Part shown: piece after piece, positions 1-8,478 of the stretch
Position numbering within the stretch: the stretch's first letter is position 1
Layout of the letters: the number at the start of each line of letters is the position of its first letter
Source: PZPK01 sp963974595
GTDB taxonomy: Bacteria; Pseudomonadota; Gammaproteobacteria; Pseudomonadales; Oleiphilaceae
Reading direction: 5' to 3'
NCBI GenBank assembly: GCA_963974595.1
Contig: CAXBDA010000022.1
Coordinates: 1 to 46,257, forward strand
DNA length: 46,257 nucleotides
The notes under the pieces: model-generated
What the model saw: only the letters and a program-made list of their open reading frames with translations
Database searches by the model: none
What the model was told of the DNA's origin: nothing
Made by a program: the position numbers and the translations under genes

Positions 1-140
1 CTGCCACGATTACCCGTACATTATTTGTCGGTTTAGCCATGATCGAATCCACCGCCATATATTGTTTTGTGGTGTCGATGATTCTACTTTTTGCTAATCC
101 ATTTTGGAATTTCGCGCTTCTCCAAGCAGCAGGTAAATAA
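1..140 (+). CDS. atpE: Na+-type ATP synthase F0 subunit c, 3' end (partial)
   Basis: The window opens inside this gene; the reading frame starts at base 3 and ends with TAA at 138-140, leaving the last 45 residues. They form the C-terminal transmembrane helix of a proteolipid c subunit. The helix contains IESTAIY, with the ion-carrying glutamate at codon 45-47 followed by Ser, Thr and, five residues after Glu, Tyr. In the Na+-translocating Ilyobacter c-ring these positions (Glu65, Ser66, Thr67, Tyr70) build the Na+ site, so Na+ specificity is inferred; the other ligand (Gln32) lies in the missing N-terminal helix. The helix ends in FANPFWN, typical of N-ATPase c subunits. The b gene begins three bases after the stop, so the two share a transcript. 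Subunit identity is very likely; ion choice is inferred. Confidence 0.88.
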   Translation, partial: ATITRTLFVGLAMIESTAIYCFVVSMILLFANPFWNFALLQAAGK

Positions 141-143
141 ACC

Positions 144-983
144 ATGTTAATCGACTGGTTTACAGTCATTGCGCAAACGATAAACTTTCTTGCTCTTGTA
201 TGGTTATTGAAGCGCTTTTTGTACCGACCCATTCTTAATGCCATAGATGCGCGCGAAAAACGGATTGCCAAAGAGTTAAGCGATGCGGATTCGAAACGAA
301 CAGAGGCAGAGCAAGAGCGTGAGTTATATCAGCAAAAAAATACAGCATTCGATAAGCAACAAACGACTCGCATGAGCGAACTGGCAGCAGAAGCCAATAC
401 AGAGCGTGCACATTTATTGGATAAGGTAAGGCTTGAGTCAGAAGAGTTACGGGCTAAATTACACTTAGCGCTTCAAAACGAGCAGCTTGGTTTGAAAGAC
501 GAACTCAGTCAGCGTGTCAGTCACGAAGTATTTTCAATTGCGCGTAAGGCTCTGAGTGATCTGGCAGAAACCAGTCTGGAAGCGAGCATGACTAAGGTTT
601 TCATCAAACGTTTACAGGCTCTAAATAATGCAGAAAGAGCAGAGCTAAAGCTGGTATTTACAGGTTTAAATCACGCCTTAACTGTACGGACTGCATTTCC
701 GTTGCCAAGCGAACAGTGCAAGCACATTAAAATAGCTATTGAGGAAATACTGGGTGAAGATCTTCAAGTTCAGTTTATGACCGAAGCTGATTTAGTGAGT
801 GGTATCGAGATCAGTGCGAAGGGCCAAAAAATAGCATGGAGTATCGGCAATTATCTTGATTCATTAGACAGGAGTATTGAGCGCTTATTGCAAGCCTCGG
901 GCAATGACCAAGCAAATAGTCTGGTCGAAAAGGCTGGTATGAAACAGTCTGTCATCAAAAAAAGCACAACAGAATTATCATGA
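144..983 (+). CDS. atpF: N-type ATPase F0 subunit b with delta/OSCP-like C-terminal part
   Basis: Encodes the peripheral stalk subunit that holds the F1 head against the membrane ring. Residues 1-28 are a membrane anchor followed by FLYRPILNAIDAREKRI, the standard start of b subunits. Residues 30-130 are a charged, heptad-like coiled coil. At 279 residues it is much longer than an ordinary b subunit of about 156. The extra part, roughly residues 185-250, resembles the C-terminal domain of delta/OSCP: a TAFPLPSEQ-like start, ILGEDLQVQF, then LVSGIEI and a final helix. No separate delta gene is present between here and the gamma gene, which agrees with N-ATPase operons lacking atpH. The ATGA overlap of four bases with the alpha gene implies translational coupling. 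The b identity is firm; the delta-like part is my reading by eye. Confidence 0.88.
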   Translation: MLIDWFTVIAQTINFLALVWLLKRFLYRPILNAIDAREKRIAKELSDADSKRTEAEQERELYQQKNTAFDKQQTTRMSELAAEANTERAHLLDKVRLESEELRAKLHLALQNEQLGLKDELSQRVSHEVFSIARKALSDLAETSLEASMTKVFIKRLQALNNAERAELKLVFTGLNHALTVRTAFPLPSEQCKHIKIAIEEILGEDLQVQFMTEADLVSGIEISAKGQKIAWSIGNYLDSLDRSIERLLQASGNDQANSLVEKAGMKQSVIKKSTTELS

Positions 984-2533
984 AATCAAGCCCGGAATTT
1001 CTAAAAGAAAATATTGAAAATATCTTCTCAAGTATGCAGCAGGCTCGGCAATCCTTTGAGCCAGAATTGAAACTTCATGAAGTGGGAAACATTATCAGTA
1101 TTGCCACTGGCATTGCGAAAGTATCTGGCTTGCCGGGAGTTGGTTTTGAAGAAGTACTCATTTTTCCGGGTGATATTTATGGTATTGCCTTCAACATAGA
1201 TGAACACGAAATCGGTGTAGTACTACTGGGCGAATACTGGCACTTACAGGCAGGAGATGAAGTTGTACGCAGTGGCCATGTGGTTGATGTGCCAGTGGGA
1301 GAGGGTTTAATTGGACGTATTATCGATCCTTTAGGAGAACCACTTGACGACAAAGGCCGCTTGATTGCCAGCACACGACTACCCGTCGAACGCCCATCAC
1401 CTTCGATCATGGATCGCGCACCGGTCAGTGTGCCTCTGCAAACCGGTATCAAAGTCATCGATTCACTCATCCCCGTGGGTCGCGGTCAGCGAGAATTAAT
1501 TCTGGGGGATCGACAAACCGGCAAGACGGCCATTGCTTTAGATACCATTCTCAACCAGAAAGATCAGAATGTCTTATGTGTGTATTGCGCCATTGGCCAG
1601 CGCGCCTCCGGCGTGGCTAAAGTTATATCAACTCTGCGCGAGCAAGGCGCTCTGGAATACACTATTGTGGTGGTGACTGAAGGTAATGATCCACCGGGTC
1701 TCGCTTATATTGCACCCTATGCGGCAACCAGCATTGCCGAGTATTTTATGCAACAAGGGCGTGATGTGTTGATTGTTTATGATGATCTTACCCATCATGC
1801 ACGGGCTTATCGCGAACTGTCTTTGCTGCTGCGTCGTCCGCCTGGTCGAGAGGCCTTTCCGGGTGATATTTTTTATATACACTCGCGATTACTTGAACGA
1901 TCTACCCATTTGTGCCCTGAACTTGGAGGAGGATCATTAACGGCACTGCCAATTATTGAAACCGAAGCGCAGGATATTTCCGCCTATATACCTACCAACC
2001 TTATTTCCATTACCGATGGCCAGATCTATCTTTCTCCCTCGCTGTTTGAACTGGGTGTATTGCCTGCCGTCGATGTTGGAAAATCTGTATCTCGTGTCGG
2101 AGGCAAGGCGCAACGAGCCGCATATCGTTCTGTTACAGCAGACCTAAAACTAGCCTATGCACAGTTCGAAGAATTAGAAACCTTTGCTCGTTTTGGTGCA
2201 CGCTTAGATGAAAGCACATTGAAAATTATTGATCACGGTCGACGTATTCGAGCTTGTCTAAAACAGCCAGAATTTACGCCAGTTTCCATCGCTGAACAAA
2301 TTTCCGTATTACTCGCATTGACCGCTAAATTATTCGATCAAATCCCCTTAGAAAAAATGTCTGAGGCTGAACATGCAGTACGTACAATTGCTGCAGATAT
2401 TCCAGACGAAGTATATGCACGCTTCGAGAGTGCTAAGACATTAAGCAACGAAGATAAAAACCTGATTATTGAGCTTGCCAGTCATGCACTTAGTGAATTT
2501 ATGCCTGATCAAAAGTCGAAGGATAATTCATAA
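980..2533 (+). CDS. atpA: N-type ATPase F1 subunit alpha
   Basis: A 517-residue alpha subunit, the non-catalytic nucleotide-binding partner of beta in the F1 hexamer. The P-loop GDRQTGKT is visible, followed by IGQRASGVAKV, the Walker B-like LIVYDDLTHHARAYRELSLL and the signature PAVDVGKSVSRVGGKAQ, which normally reads PAINVGLSVSRVGGAAQ in housekeeping alpha subunits. The departures (Asp for Asn, Lys for Leu/Ile, Lys for Ala) and the atypical neighbourhood mark it as the alternative N-ATPase form rather than the main ATP synthase. The start overlaps the b gene by four bases. A second, conventional F1F0 operon would be expected elsewhere in the genome. Function (Na+ export by ATP hydrolysis) is inferred from family knowledge. 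Confidence 0.93.
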   Translation: MKSSPEFLKENIENIFSSMQQARQSFEPELKLHEVGNIISIATGIAKVSGLPGVGFEEVLIFPGDIYGIAFNIDEHEIGVVLLGEYWHLQAGDEVVRSGHVVDVPVGEGLIGRIIDPLGEPLDDKGRLIASTRLPVERPSPSIMDRAPVSVPLQTGIKVIDSLIPVGRGQRELILGDRQTGKTAIALDTILNQKDQNVLCVYCAIGQRASGVAKVISTLREQGALEYTIVVVTEGNDPPGLAYIAPYAATSIAEYFMQQGRDVLIVYDDLTHHARAYRELSLLLRRPPGREAFPGDIFYIHSRLLERSTHLCPELGGGSLTALPIIETEAQDISAYIPTNLISITDGQIYLSPSLFELGVLPAVDVGKSVSRVGGKAQRAAYRSVTADLKLAYAQFEELETFARFGARLDESTLKIIDHGRRIRACLKQPEFTPVSIAEQISVLLALTAKLFDQIPLEKMSEAEHAVRTIAADIPDEVYARFESAKTLSNEDKNLIIELASHALSEFMPDQKSKDNS

Positions 2534-2556
2534 ATGCTTGTTTTGAGTAAAGCTAT

Positions 2557-3453
2557 ATGACAGATAGTGTCGCAAGCCTGCGCAAGAAAATTACCAGTGC
2601 GGCAGACTTAGAGTCCGTGGTGCGCACCATGAAAGCTATGGCGTCATCTAGCATTACTCAGTATGAAAACGCAGTGCGTTCGCTTGATGATTATTATCAA
2701 ACTGTACAACTAGGACTAGCGGCCTGTTTCCAGCAAGATCAGTCTTCCAACATCATAATAAATAGGCATCAACATGATAATGCTGCCATTGGAGTGATCG
2801 TGTTTGGCTCTGATCAGGGGCTGGTGGGTCAATTTAATGAAGTTATGGTGGAGTTTGTGGTAGACACATTAAAAACACTTCGAGGAAAAAAAATTGTTTG
2901 GGGTGTCGGTGAGCGACTACAGTCACGACTGATCGAAACTGGACTGATCAACACCATACAGGCACAGCAAGGCAGATTTATGCTGCCGAAATCAATTAAT
3001 GCCATTAGCGCTTTAGTCGGCGATATTCTGATTGAAATCGAAGCCCAACGAGAGCAGGGCACTATCGAGCATGTCTACCTTTTCCATAATCGCCCACATG
3101 CCGATTCAATTTATAGCCCTGTCAGTCAGCAGCTATTTCCATTGGATGAAGCCTGGCGACATAATTTGACTGACATTCATTGGCCAACAAACAACCTGCC
3201 GCAAGTGATGCCTAAGCGGGAGCAAACCCTTCGAGCTTTTGTGCGTGAATATCTTTTTGTTAGTCTTTTCAGGGCGTGCGCTGAATCACTGTCCAGTGAA
3301 AACGCAAGCCGATTATCGGCGATGCAACGTGCAGAAAAAAATATCCGCGAACTGCAGGATGATATGAATCGTACTTTTCATAGCCTGCGGCAGAGCGGTA
3401 TAGACGAAGAATTATTCGATGTGATTTCTGGTTTTGAAGCGCTAAGTGAGTAA
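2557..3453 (+). CDS. atpG: N-type ATPase F1 subunit gamma
   Basis: A 298-residue central-shaft subunit. The N-terminus (SLRKKITSAADLESVVRTMK) matches the gamma pattern of a long helix that penetrates the alpha3beta3 head, and the C-terminus (ENASRLSAMQRAEKNI, then a long helix to the end) matches the second shaft helix. The middle contains VFGSDQGLVGQFNE, equivalent to the conserved SDRGLCGGLN segment but with the usual Arg and Cys replaced, as is common in N-ATPase gamma chains. It starts 23 bases after the alpha stop with a GAGTAAAG-like binding site. This is the last gene of the N-ATPase order (…c-b-alpha-gamma), and a terminator-like hairpin follows. Confidence 0.9.
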   Translation: MTDSVASLRKKITSAADLESVVRTMKAMASSSITQYENAVRSLDDYYQTVQLGLAACFQQDQSSNIIINRHQHDNAAIGVIVFGSDQGLVGQFNEVMVEFVVDTLKTLRGKKIVWGVGERLQSRLIETGLINTIQAQQGRFMLPKSINAISALVGDILIEIEAQREQGTIEHVYLFHNRPHADSIYSPVSQQLFPLDEAWRHNLTDIHWPTNNLPQVMPKREQTLRAFVREYLFVSLFRACAESLSSENASRLSAMQRAEKNIRELQDDMNRTFHSLRQSGIDEELFDVISGFEALSE

Positions 3454-3508
3454 ATTACGAATATCTATTAAATTTCTCTGATGAGAAAGCTGTTCTATTT
3501 ATGTTTTT

Positions 3509-3534
3509 TACGTATTCGGAGCTGCGTATTTTTT
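3509..3534 (+). terminator. Candidate intrinsic terminator after the N-ATPase operon
   Basis: TACGTA (3509-3514) can pair with TGCGTA (3523-3528), including one G-U pair, around an eight-base loop, and six T residues follow directly at 3529-3534. The stem is short and AT-rich, so termination may be leaky. A smaller TTTCTC/GAGAAA hairpin lies just upstream (3473-3488). The rest of the gap up to proA holds a TATACT -10-like box at 3675-3680 without a good -35, and no believable gene. Confidence 0.4.
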
Positions 3535-3743
3535 CCTTTACAATCAATTACTTAGTGATAGTAATCATATGAAATCATCGGGATTTTTATCTTCTGATGT
3601 TGGCTTTTTTGTTCTAAATCAACTGGTTAGTGTTTCATGGTGGACACTAACTAGGATAAAAGCCTGGAACCCGTTATACTTGTCGGTTTTTCGGATCTCT
3701 TTTAATCTGTTGTTAATTTTATATCTGGGGTGTGGGCCATCAT

Positions 3744-5003
3744 ATGAGTGATGTTAAAGAATATATGTTGACTGTTGGGCAGTCTGCTCGTAAAGCAGCC
3801 AGTGTGATCTCATCAGTTAGTACTAAGCAAAAAAATACAGCCTTACTAGAAACAGCCAATGCAATTGATGCGCATAGAGATATGCTTATTCAGGAGAATA
3901 AAAAAGATCTCGAAAAAGCTCGTGAACATGGTCTAGACGATGCAATGTTAGATCGCCTGGCGCTTACATCTGACCGTATAGACGGTATGATTGAGGGTTT
4001 AAAGCAGGTAGCGGCACTTGATGATCCAATAGGTGTTATTAATGATTTGAAGTATATGCCTTCCGGTATTCAAGTTGGGAAAATGCGAGTGCCTCTTGGT
4101 GTTATTGGCATTATTTATGAATCCAGGCCTAATGTCACCGTAGAAGCAGCCAGTTTATGTATTAAGTCTGGTAATGCTACCGTTTTGCGTGGTGGCTCAG
4201 AGGCAATTCATTCAAACAAAGCAATAGCGAGTTGTCTGGCTGTTGGCTTGAAGGCGGCGGGTTTGCCAGAAACAGCTGTGCAAGTCGTCGAGACGACCGA
4301 TAGAGCTGCTGTGGGTGAGATGATCACGATGCCCGAGTATATTGATGTGATTGTTCCGCGTGGCGGGAAAGGCTTGATAGAGCGTATCAGCCGTGATGCA
4401 AAGGTGATGGTTATTAAGCACCTTGATGGTATTTGTCATGTATTCATTGATCGAGATGCAGATGAATCAAAGGCATTAGCCGTGTCATTAAATTCAAAAA
4501 CACAGCGTTATGGTACATGTAATACGATGGAAACCTTATTGGTTGATGCGTGTATTGCTCAAGATATTTTACCCAAATTAAGCGACTTATATGCTGAAAA
4601 GGCTGTTGAATTAAGAGGCTGTCCCGAAACAACTAAACTCCTTCCAAATATCAAAGAAGCAACAGAAGACGATTGGACAACTGAATACCTGGCGCCCATT
4701 TTAGCCATTAAAATTGTAAAAGATATGGATGCTGCAGTAGAGCATATTAATAAGTACGGCTCTCATCATACGGACTCTATTATTACTGAAAATTATACGC
4801 GGGGCAGGCAGTTTCTGGTACGTGTAGATTCTAGCTCCGTGATGATCAACGCATCTACTCGCTTTGCTGATGGCTTTGAGTATGGTTTAGGCGCTGAAAT
4901 TGGCATCTCAACGGATAAAATTCATGCGCGTGGCCCTGTGGGTTTGCATGGTTTAACCTCGGAAAAATTTGTTGTGTTGGGTGACGGTCATATACGTCAG
5001 TAA
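3744..5003 (+). CDS. proA: Gamma-glutamyl phosphate reductase
   Basis: Second enzyme of proline synthesis: NADPH-dependent reduction of gamma-glutamyl phosphate to glutamate semialdehyde in the cytoplasm. The protein follows the family along its whole length: VPLGVIGIIYESRPNVTVEA near residue 116, LRGGSEA near 148, VPRGGKGLI near 204, the catalytic cysteine in YGTCNT (Cys259), and ARGPVGLHGLTSEK near the end. I chose ATG 3744 (419 residues); an in-frame GTG at 3732 would add only four residues (MGHH) and sits closer to the GGGG stretch. proB is not adjacent. Here proA takes the place upstream of nadD often held by leuS-lptE-holA. Confidence 0.95.
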   Translation: MSDVKEYMLTVGQSARKAASVISSVSTKQKNTALLETANAIDAHRDMLIQENKKDLEKAREHGLDDAMLDRLALTSDRIDGMIEGLKQVAALDDPIGVINDLKYMPSGIQVGKMRVPLGVIGIIYESRPNVTVEAASLCIKSGNATVLRGGSEAIHSNKAIASCLAVGLKAAGLPETAVQVVETTDRAAVGEMITMPEYIDVIVPRGGKGLIERISRDAKVMVIKHLDGICHVFIDRDADESKALAVSLNSKTQRYGTCNTMETLLVDACIAQDILPKLSDLYAEKAVELRGCPETTKLLPNIKEATEDDWTTEYLAPILAIKIVKDMDAAVEHINKYGSHHTDSIITENYTRGRQFLVRVDSSSVMINASTRFADGFEYGLGAEIGISTDKIHARGPVGLHGLTSEKFVVLGDGHIRQ

Positions 5004-5036
5004 ACTATTCAGTTCTTTATGTATTAATCTGGCTTG

Positions 5037-5702
5037 ATGATGAAAGTTATTTGGGGTGGGACATTTGATCCTGTGCATAATGGTCATATTGAATTGGCTC
5101 ATCAATTAGTCAAATCACTGAGCTTGGATAAACTATACCTTATGCCTTGTTATCAGGCAGTGCATAAAGATAACGTAGCTGCAAGCCCAAGCCAGCGTCT
5201 ACATATGTTGACACTGGCAACACAAAGATATCCGCAGTTGTGTATTGATGGTCGTGAAATAGAAAAAAAATGTGTAAGTTATACTTATGATTCCTTGTGC
5301 GATCTTCGTCAAGAAATAGGGCGCGAGTCGCTTAACTTTGTCATGGGAACAGACTCACTAATTACATTTTCTGACTGGTATAGAGCGCAGGAAATGCATA
5401 CGCTCACTAATATTATTATTATTCAGCGGCCTGATTGTTCTTTCGATACTGATAAAAAAAATATTGTTTCATTAACGGACAAGAAACTGGACGAGTTGTG
5501 TAGCATGGGTTTTTCTCCGGTTGATATGCCGCATAATTTAAAAAACTATGAATTTGGGAAGTTTATCAAACTTGAGTTAGCGCAGATGAATATCTCGAGT
5601 ACCCATATTCGTAGCTTGGTAAAAAAGCGTAAAAAAATAACGCATTTGGTAAATAGTGATGTCAATCACTTTATCAATATGCATCATTTATATTCTAAAT
5701 AG
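5037..5702 (+). CDS. nadD: Nicotinate-nucleotide adenylyltransferase
   Basis: Adenylates nicotinate mononucleotide with ATP to give deamido-NAD in NAD synthesis. The nucleotidyltransferase signature GGTFDPVHNGH lies at the very N-terminus, and the second signature, ISSTHIRSLV, near residue 188, corresponds to the ISSTxIR motif. MGTDSLITFSDWY in the middle is typical of NadD. Two in-frame ATG codons (5037 and 5040) are possible starts, and a TTG at 5034 precedes them; there is no clear binding site to choose by. The gene sits 33 bases after proA and 15 before rsfS in the conserved nadD-rsfS-rlmH-mrdA order. Confidence 0.95.
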   Translation: MMKVIWGGTFDPVHNGHIELAHQLVKSLSLDKLYLMPCYQAVHKDNVAASPSQRLHMLTLATQRYPQLCIDGREIEKKCVSYTYDSLCDLRQEIGRESLNFVMGTDSLITFSDWYRAQEMHTLTNIIIIQRPDCSFDTDKKNIVSLTDKKLDELCSMGFSPVDMPHNLKNYEFGKFIKLELAQMNISSTHIRSLVKKRKKITHLVNSDVNHFINMHHLYSK

Positions 5703-5717
5703 GAACATATTACTTAC

Positions 5718-6071
5718 ATGCAAACTCACGAACTAAAAAACATAGTTATTAATGCCTTAGAAAATCTTAAAGCTGATAATATATGTGTATTGGATGTAAA
5801 AGATAAAACAAGTGTGACTGACTGTATGGTAATTGCTTCTGGTACATCGACACGGCATGTAAGATCTTTAGCTGAGAACTTGGTTACCGAAGTGAAATCG
5901 AAAGGTATAAAAGCGCTTGGCGTTGAGGGTGCCGAAGTCAGTGACTGGGTGTTGGTCGATTTAGGTGAGGTTGTTGTTCATGTCATGCTGCCTTCTGCCA
6001 GAACATTTTATGATTTGGAGGGTTTTTGGCGCGATGGTCCAGATGCCTCTCAAACTGTAGTTGAACACTAA
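5718..6071 (+). CDS. rsfS: Ribosomal silencing factor RsfS
   Basis: A 117-residue Iojap/RsfS protein. It binds ribosomal protein L14 on the 50S subunit and blocks joining with 30S, slowing translation in poor conditions. Family hallmarks visible are DKTSVTDCMVIASGTSTRHV near residue 30, GVEGAEVSDWVLVDLGEVVVHVM near 80-100, and RTFYDLEGFW close to the end. Length is as expected for the family. The position between nadD and rlmH is the standard gammaproteobacterial arrangement and supports the call strongly. Confidence 0.95.
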   Translation: MQTHELKNIVINALENLKADNICVLDVKDKTSVTDCMVIASGTSTRHVRSLAENLVTEVKSKGIKALGVEGAEVSDWVLVDLGEVVVHVMLPSARTFYDLEGFWRDGPDASQTVVEH

Positions 6072-6105
6072 ACTTGTTTCATAACTTTCTGTGCCAAGAC
6101 AAAGT

Positions 6106-6576
6106 ATGAAGATAAAAATTTTATCGATAGGTACTAAAATGCCCTCGTGGGTTAATCTGGGGGTTTCTGAGTATATCAAGCGTTTGCCCAATGACTTGAA
6201 GCTCGAAATGATAGAGTTGCCATTAGCAACGCGCGGCAAAAATGCTGATATAAAGCGAATTGTTCAAAAAGAGACTGAATCTCTCTTGTCGCATATCCTC
6301 CCGCAAGATCATGTGATCGCCCTTGAAGTCAAAGGTAAAAGCTGGAGTACTGAAGTGTTGGCCCGAAATCTAGAATCATGGAAAATGGACGGTTGTAATG
6401 TTGTCTTTCTGGTAGGCGGCCCTGATGGCTTGGGAGAACCTTGTAGAAAGCGTGCAGACCAACAATGGTCATTATCAGCTTTAACTTTACCTCACCCTAT
6501 TGTTCGAATTGTCTTGTCCGAGCAAATATATCGAGCATGGACTGTCACACAAAACCATCCTTACCATCGAGCTTAA
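6106..6576 (+). CDS. rlmH: 23S rRNA (pseudouridine1915-N3)-methyltransferase
   Basis: SPOUT-class methyltransferase that methylates pseudouridine 1915 in helix 69 of 23S rRNA on the assembled 70S ribosome. I placed the start at ATG 6106 (156 residues, MKIKILSIGTKMPSWV), which matches the usual N-terminus and length; an upstream in-frame GTG at 6091 would add five residues that the family lacks. The SAM-binding trefoil-knot motifs are clear: FLVGGPDGLG, then WSLSALTLPHPIVRIVLSEQ, and the invariant tail NHPYHR. It is followed 15 bases later by mrdA. Confidence 0.96.
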   Translation: MKIKILSIGTKMPSWVNLGVSEYIKRLPNDLKLEMIELPLATRGKNADIKRIVQKETESLLSHILPQDHVIALEVKGKSWSTEVLARNLESWKMDGCNVVFLVGGPDGLGEPCRKRADQQWSLSALTLPHPIVRIVLSEQIYRAWTVTQNHPYHRA

Positions 6577-6591
6577 GTCTCGGAGACTATT

Positions 6592-8478
6592 TTGAGATTT
6601 GAACATCGGCGTTTAAAGGATGAAAATAATGAAAAGAGAATTTTCGCTTTAAGAAGTATTGTTGCATCTTTCTTTATTTTATCTTTAACGAGCGCTTTAT
6701 TATTTCGCTTGTATCAGCTTCAAGTGGTCGATTATCAGCATTATCGAACCCTGTCCGATAAAAACCGTATGCAATTGCAATCTATGCCTCCCAACAGGGG
6801 GCTTATATTTGACCGAAATGGTCAAATATTGGCTGATAATCAACCTATCTTTAGTGTTTCTATTATTCCTGAATATGTCTCGGATATAGATGACATGATT
6901 GCTAAGCTTTCTGCTTTGATAGATATTCCGGAAAGTCAGGTTGAGCGTTTCAAAAAACGGTTAAAGAGAAGCAGAAGGCCTTATCAACCAATACCTTTAA
7001 AAAGCAAGCTGAATGATCAAGAAATTGCAATGATAGAGGTTCGTCGCCACGAGTTGAAAGGTGTCGAAGTCCAGGCGGAGTTAGCTCGATATTATCCGCT
7101 AGGGGCATTAACATCACATTCCTTAGGGTATGTTGGCCGAATAAATGAGAAAGACTTAACGCGTCTGGATGAACAAAATTACTCTGGTACTAACTACATC
7201 GGAAAATTAGGTTTAGAGCGTTTTTATGAAGATGAGTTGCATGGCACGGTTGGTTTTCAGACGGTAGAAACCAATGCGAGTAATCGTGTGCTTAGGGTAT
7301 TAGATAAAATTAACCCTGTGCCCGGACATAATCTTATCCTGTATTTAGATGCAAACCTTCAGCAGAAAGCCGAGGAACTATTGGGTGATAGACGAGGTGC
7401 AATTGTTGCAATCGACCCTCAGACGGGTGGATTGTTAGCGGTAGCCAGTACACCAAGCTTTGACCCGAATGCGTTCGTGACGGGAATAGACTATAAGTCC
7501 TATGGTGAACTGAGGGACTCTTTAGATTTACCTTTGTTCAATAGAGCGTTGCGTGGCCAATACCCGCCTGGCTCAACGATTAAACCCATTATTGCTTTAG
7601 CCGGATTAGAAACTAAATCAGCCACAACACATTTTACGATATGGGATAACGGTTGGTATCAATTAGAAAATGATGAAAGGATATATCGTGACTGGAAACG
7701 ACAAGGTCATGGGAGAGTCAATCTGAATGATGCTATTGTCGAGTCGTGTGATACATATTTTTATGGCTTGGGCTTCAAAATGGGCATTGATAATATGTCC
7801 AAATACCTTTCATACTTTGGTTTTGGGGTAAACCCAGCGTTAGATATATCAGAAGCACGGGATGGAATATTACCCAGTCGTGAATGGAAGCGAGCCGTTA
7901 AAGGTCGGGCTTGGTATCCTGGCGACTCCCTTAATTTTGCTATTGGGCAGGGTTATTTTTTGACTACGCCGTTGCAGCTTGCCTCGGCGACAGCCATGTT
8001 AGCAAATAGAGGTCATTGGGTTGCTCCTAGGTTTGTAAGCTCTATGCAGTCTTCAAATGGTGACTTACTACCTAATCCGATGAAACGAGATGTTAATGTT
8101 GAGCCTTATACTCCTCGTAAACAAGAAAATATGGATTTTATTATTAATTCAATGGTTGAAGTGATGCATGGTGCAAGAGGAACAGCACGTTCAAGCGGAA
8201 GAAATGCTGAGTATAAAATGGCAGGTAAGACGGGGACAGCGCAGGTCGTTGGCATCAAACAAGGTGAGAAATACGATGCTGATGCGCTTAAGGAACGGCA
8301 CCGGGATCATGCTCTTTTTGTGGGTTTTGCACCCGTCAATGATCCTAAAATAGCATTAGCCGTTATTGTTGAAAATGGCGGAGGAGGAGGGAGTACCGCT
8401 GCACCTATTGCGCGAGCCTTGTTCGATGAGTGGATACTCGTCAAAGATAATAGTAAATTGCAGGAGGCAGGCAAATGA
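6592..8478 (+). CDS. mrdA: Penicillin-binding protein 2, elongasome transpeptidase
   Basis: Cross-links peptidoglycan during lateral wall growth together with RodA. Residues 18-42 form the single membrane anchor, followed by the class B dimerisation region (NRGLIFDRNGQILADN near 68-83). The transpeptidase motifs are intact: STIK with the acylated serine at 328, SCD at 385-387 and KTG at 546-548. Length (628) is normal. The start is a TTG at 6592 with a good GGAG at 6582-6585, six bases upstream; no ATG gives as complete an N-terminus. The stop overlaps the rodA start (ATGA), so the pair is translationally coupled. Confidence 0.96.
   Translation: MRFEHRRLKDENNEKRIFALRSIVASFFILSLTSALLFRLYQLQVVDYQHYRTLSDKNRMQLQSMPPNRGLIFDRNGQILADNQPIFSVSIIPEYVSDIDDMIAKLSALIDIPESQVERFKKRLKRSRRPYQPIPLKSKLNDQEIAMIEVRRHELKGVEVQAELARYYPLGALTSHSLGYVGRINEKDLTRLDEQNYSGTNYIGKLGLERFYEDELHGTVGFQTVETNASNRVLRVLDKINPVPGHNLILYLDANLQQKAEELLGDRRGAIVAIDPQTGGLLAVASTPSFDPNAFVTGIDYKSYGELRDSLDLPLFNRALRGQYPPGSTIKPIIALAGLETKSATTHFTIWDNGWYQLENDERIYRDWKRQGHGRVNLNDAIVESCDTYFYGLGFKMGIDNMSKYLSYFGFGVNPALDISEARDGILPSREWKRAVKGRAWYPGDSLNFAIGQGYFLTTPLQLASATAMLANRGHWVAPRFVSSMQSSNGDLLPNPMKRDVNVEPYTPRKQENMDFIINSMVEVMHGARGTARSSGRNAEYKMAGKTGTAQVVGIKQGEKYDADALKERHRDHALFVGFAPVNDPKIALAVIVENGGGGGSTAAPIARALFDEWILVKDNSKLQEAGK

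Noticed and set aside
1628..1882. Open frames on the strand opposite atpA and many similar antisense frames elsewhere
   Set aside because: They are shadows of the real genes, without binding sites or protein-like composition.
3675..3680. TATACT box as a promoter of proA
   Set aside because: No acceptable -35 or extended -10 element at the proper distance, so it was not listed as a feature.
3569..3751. 60-residue frame before proA with hydrophobic stretches
   Set aside because: No ribosome binding site, overlaps the proA start, and its composition looks like translated AT-rich non-coding DNA.
6091..6105. GTG extension of rlmH
   Set aside because: The family starts at the ATG (MKIKIL…), and the five extra residues have no support.
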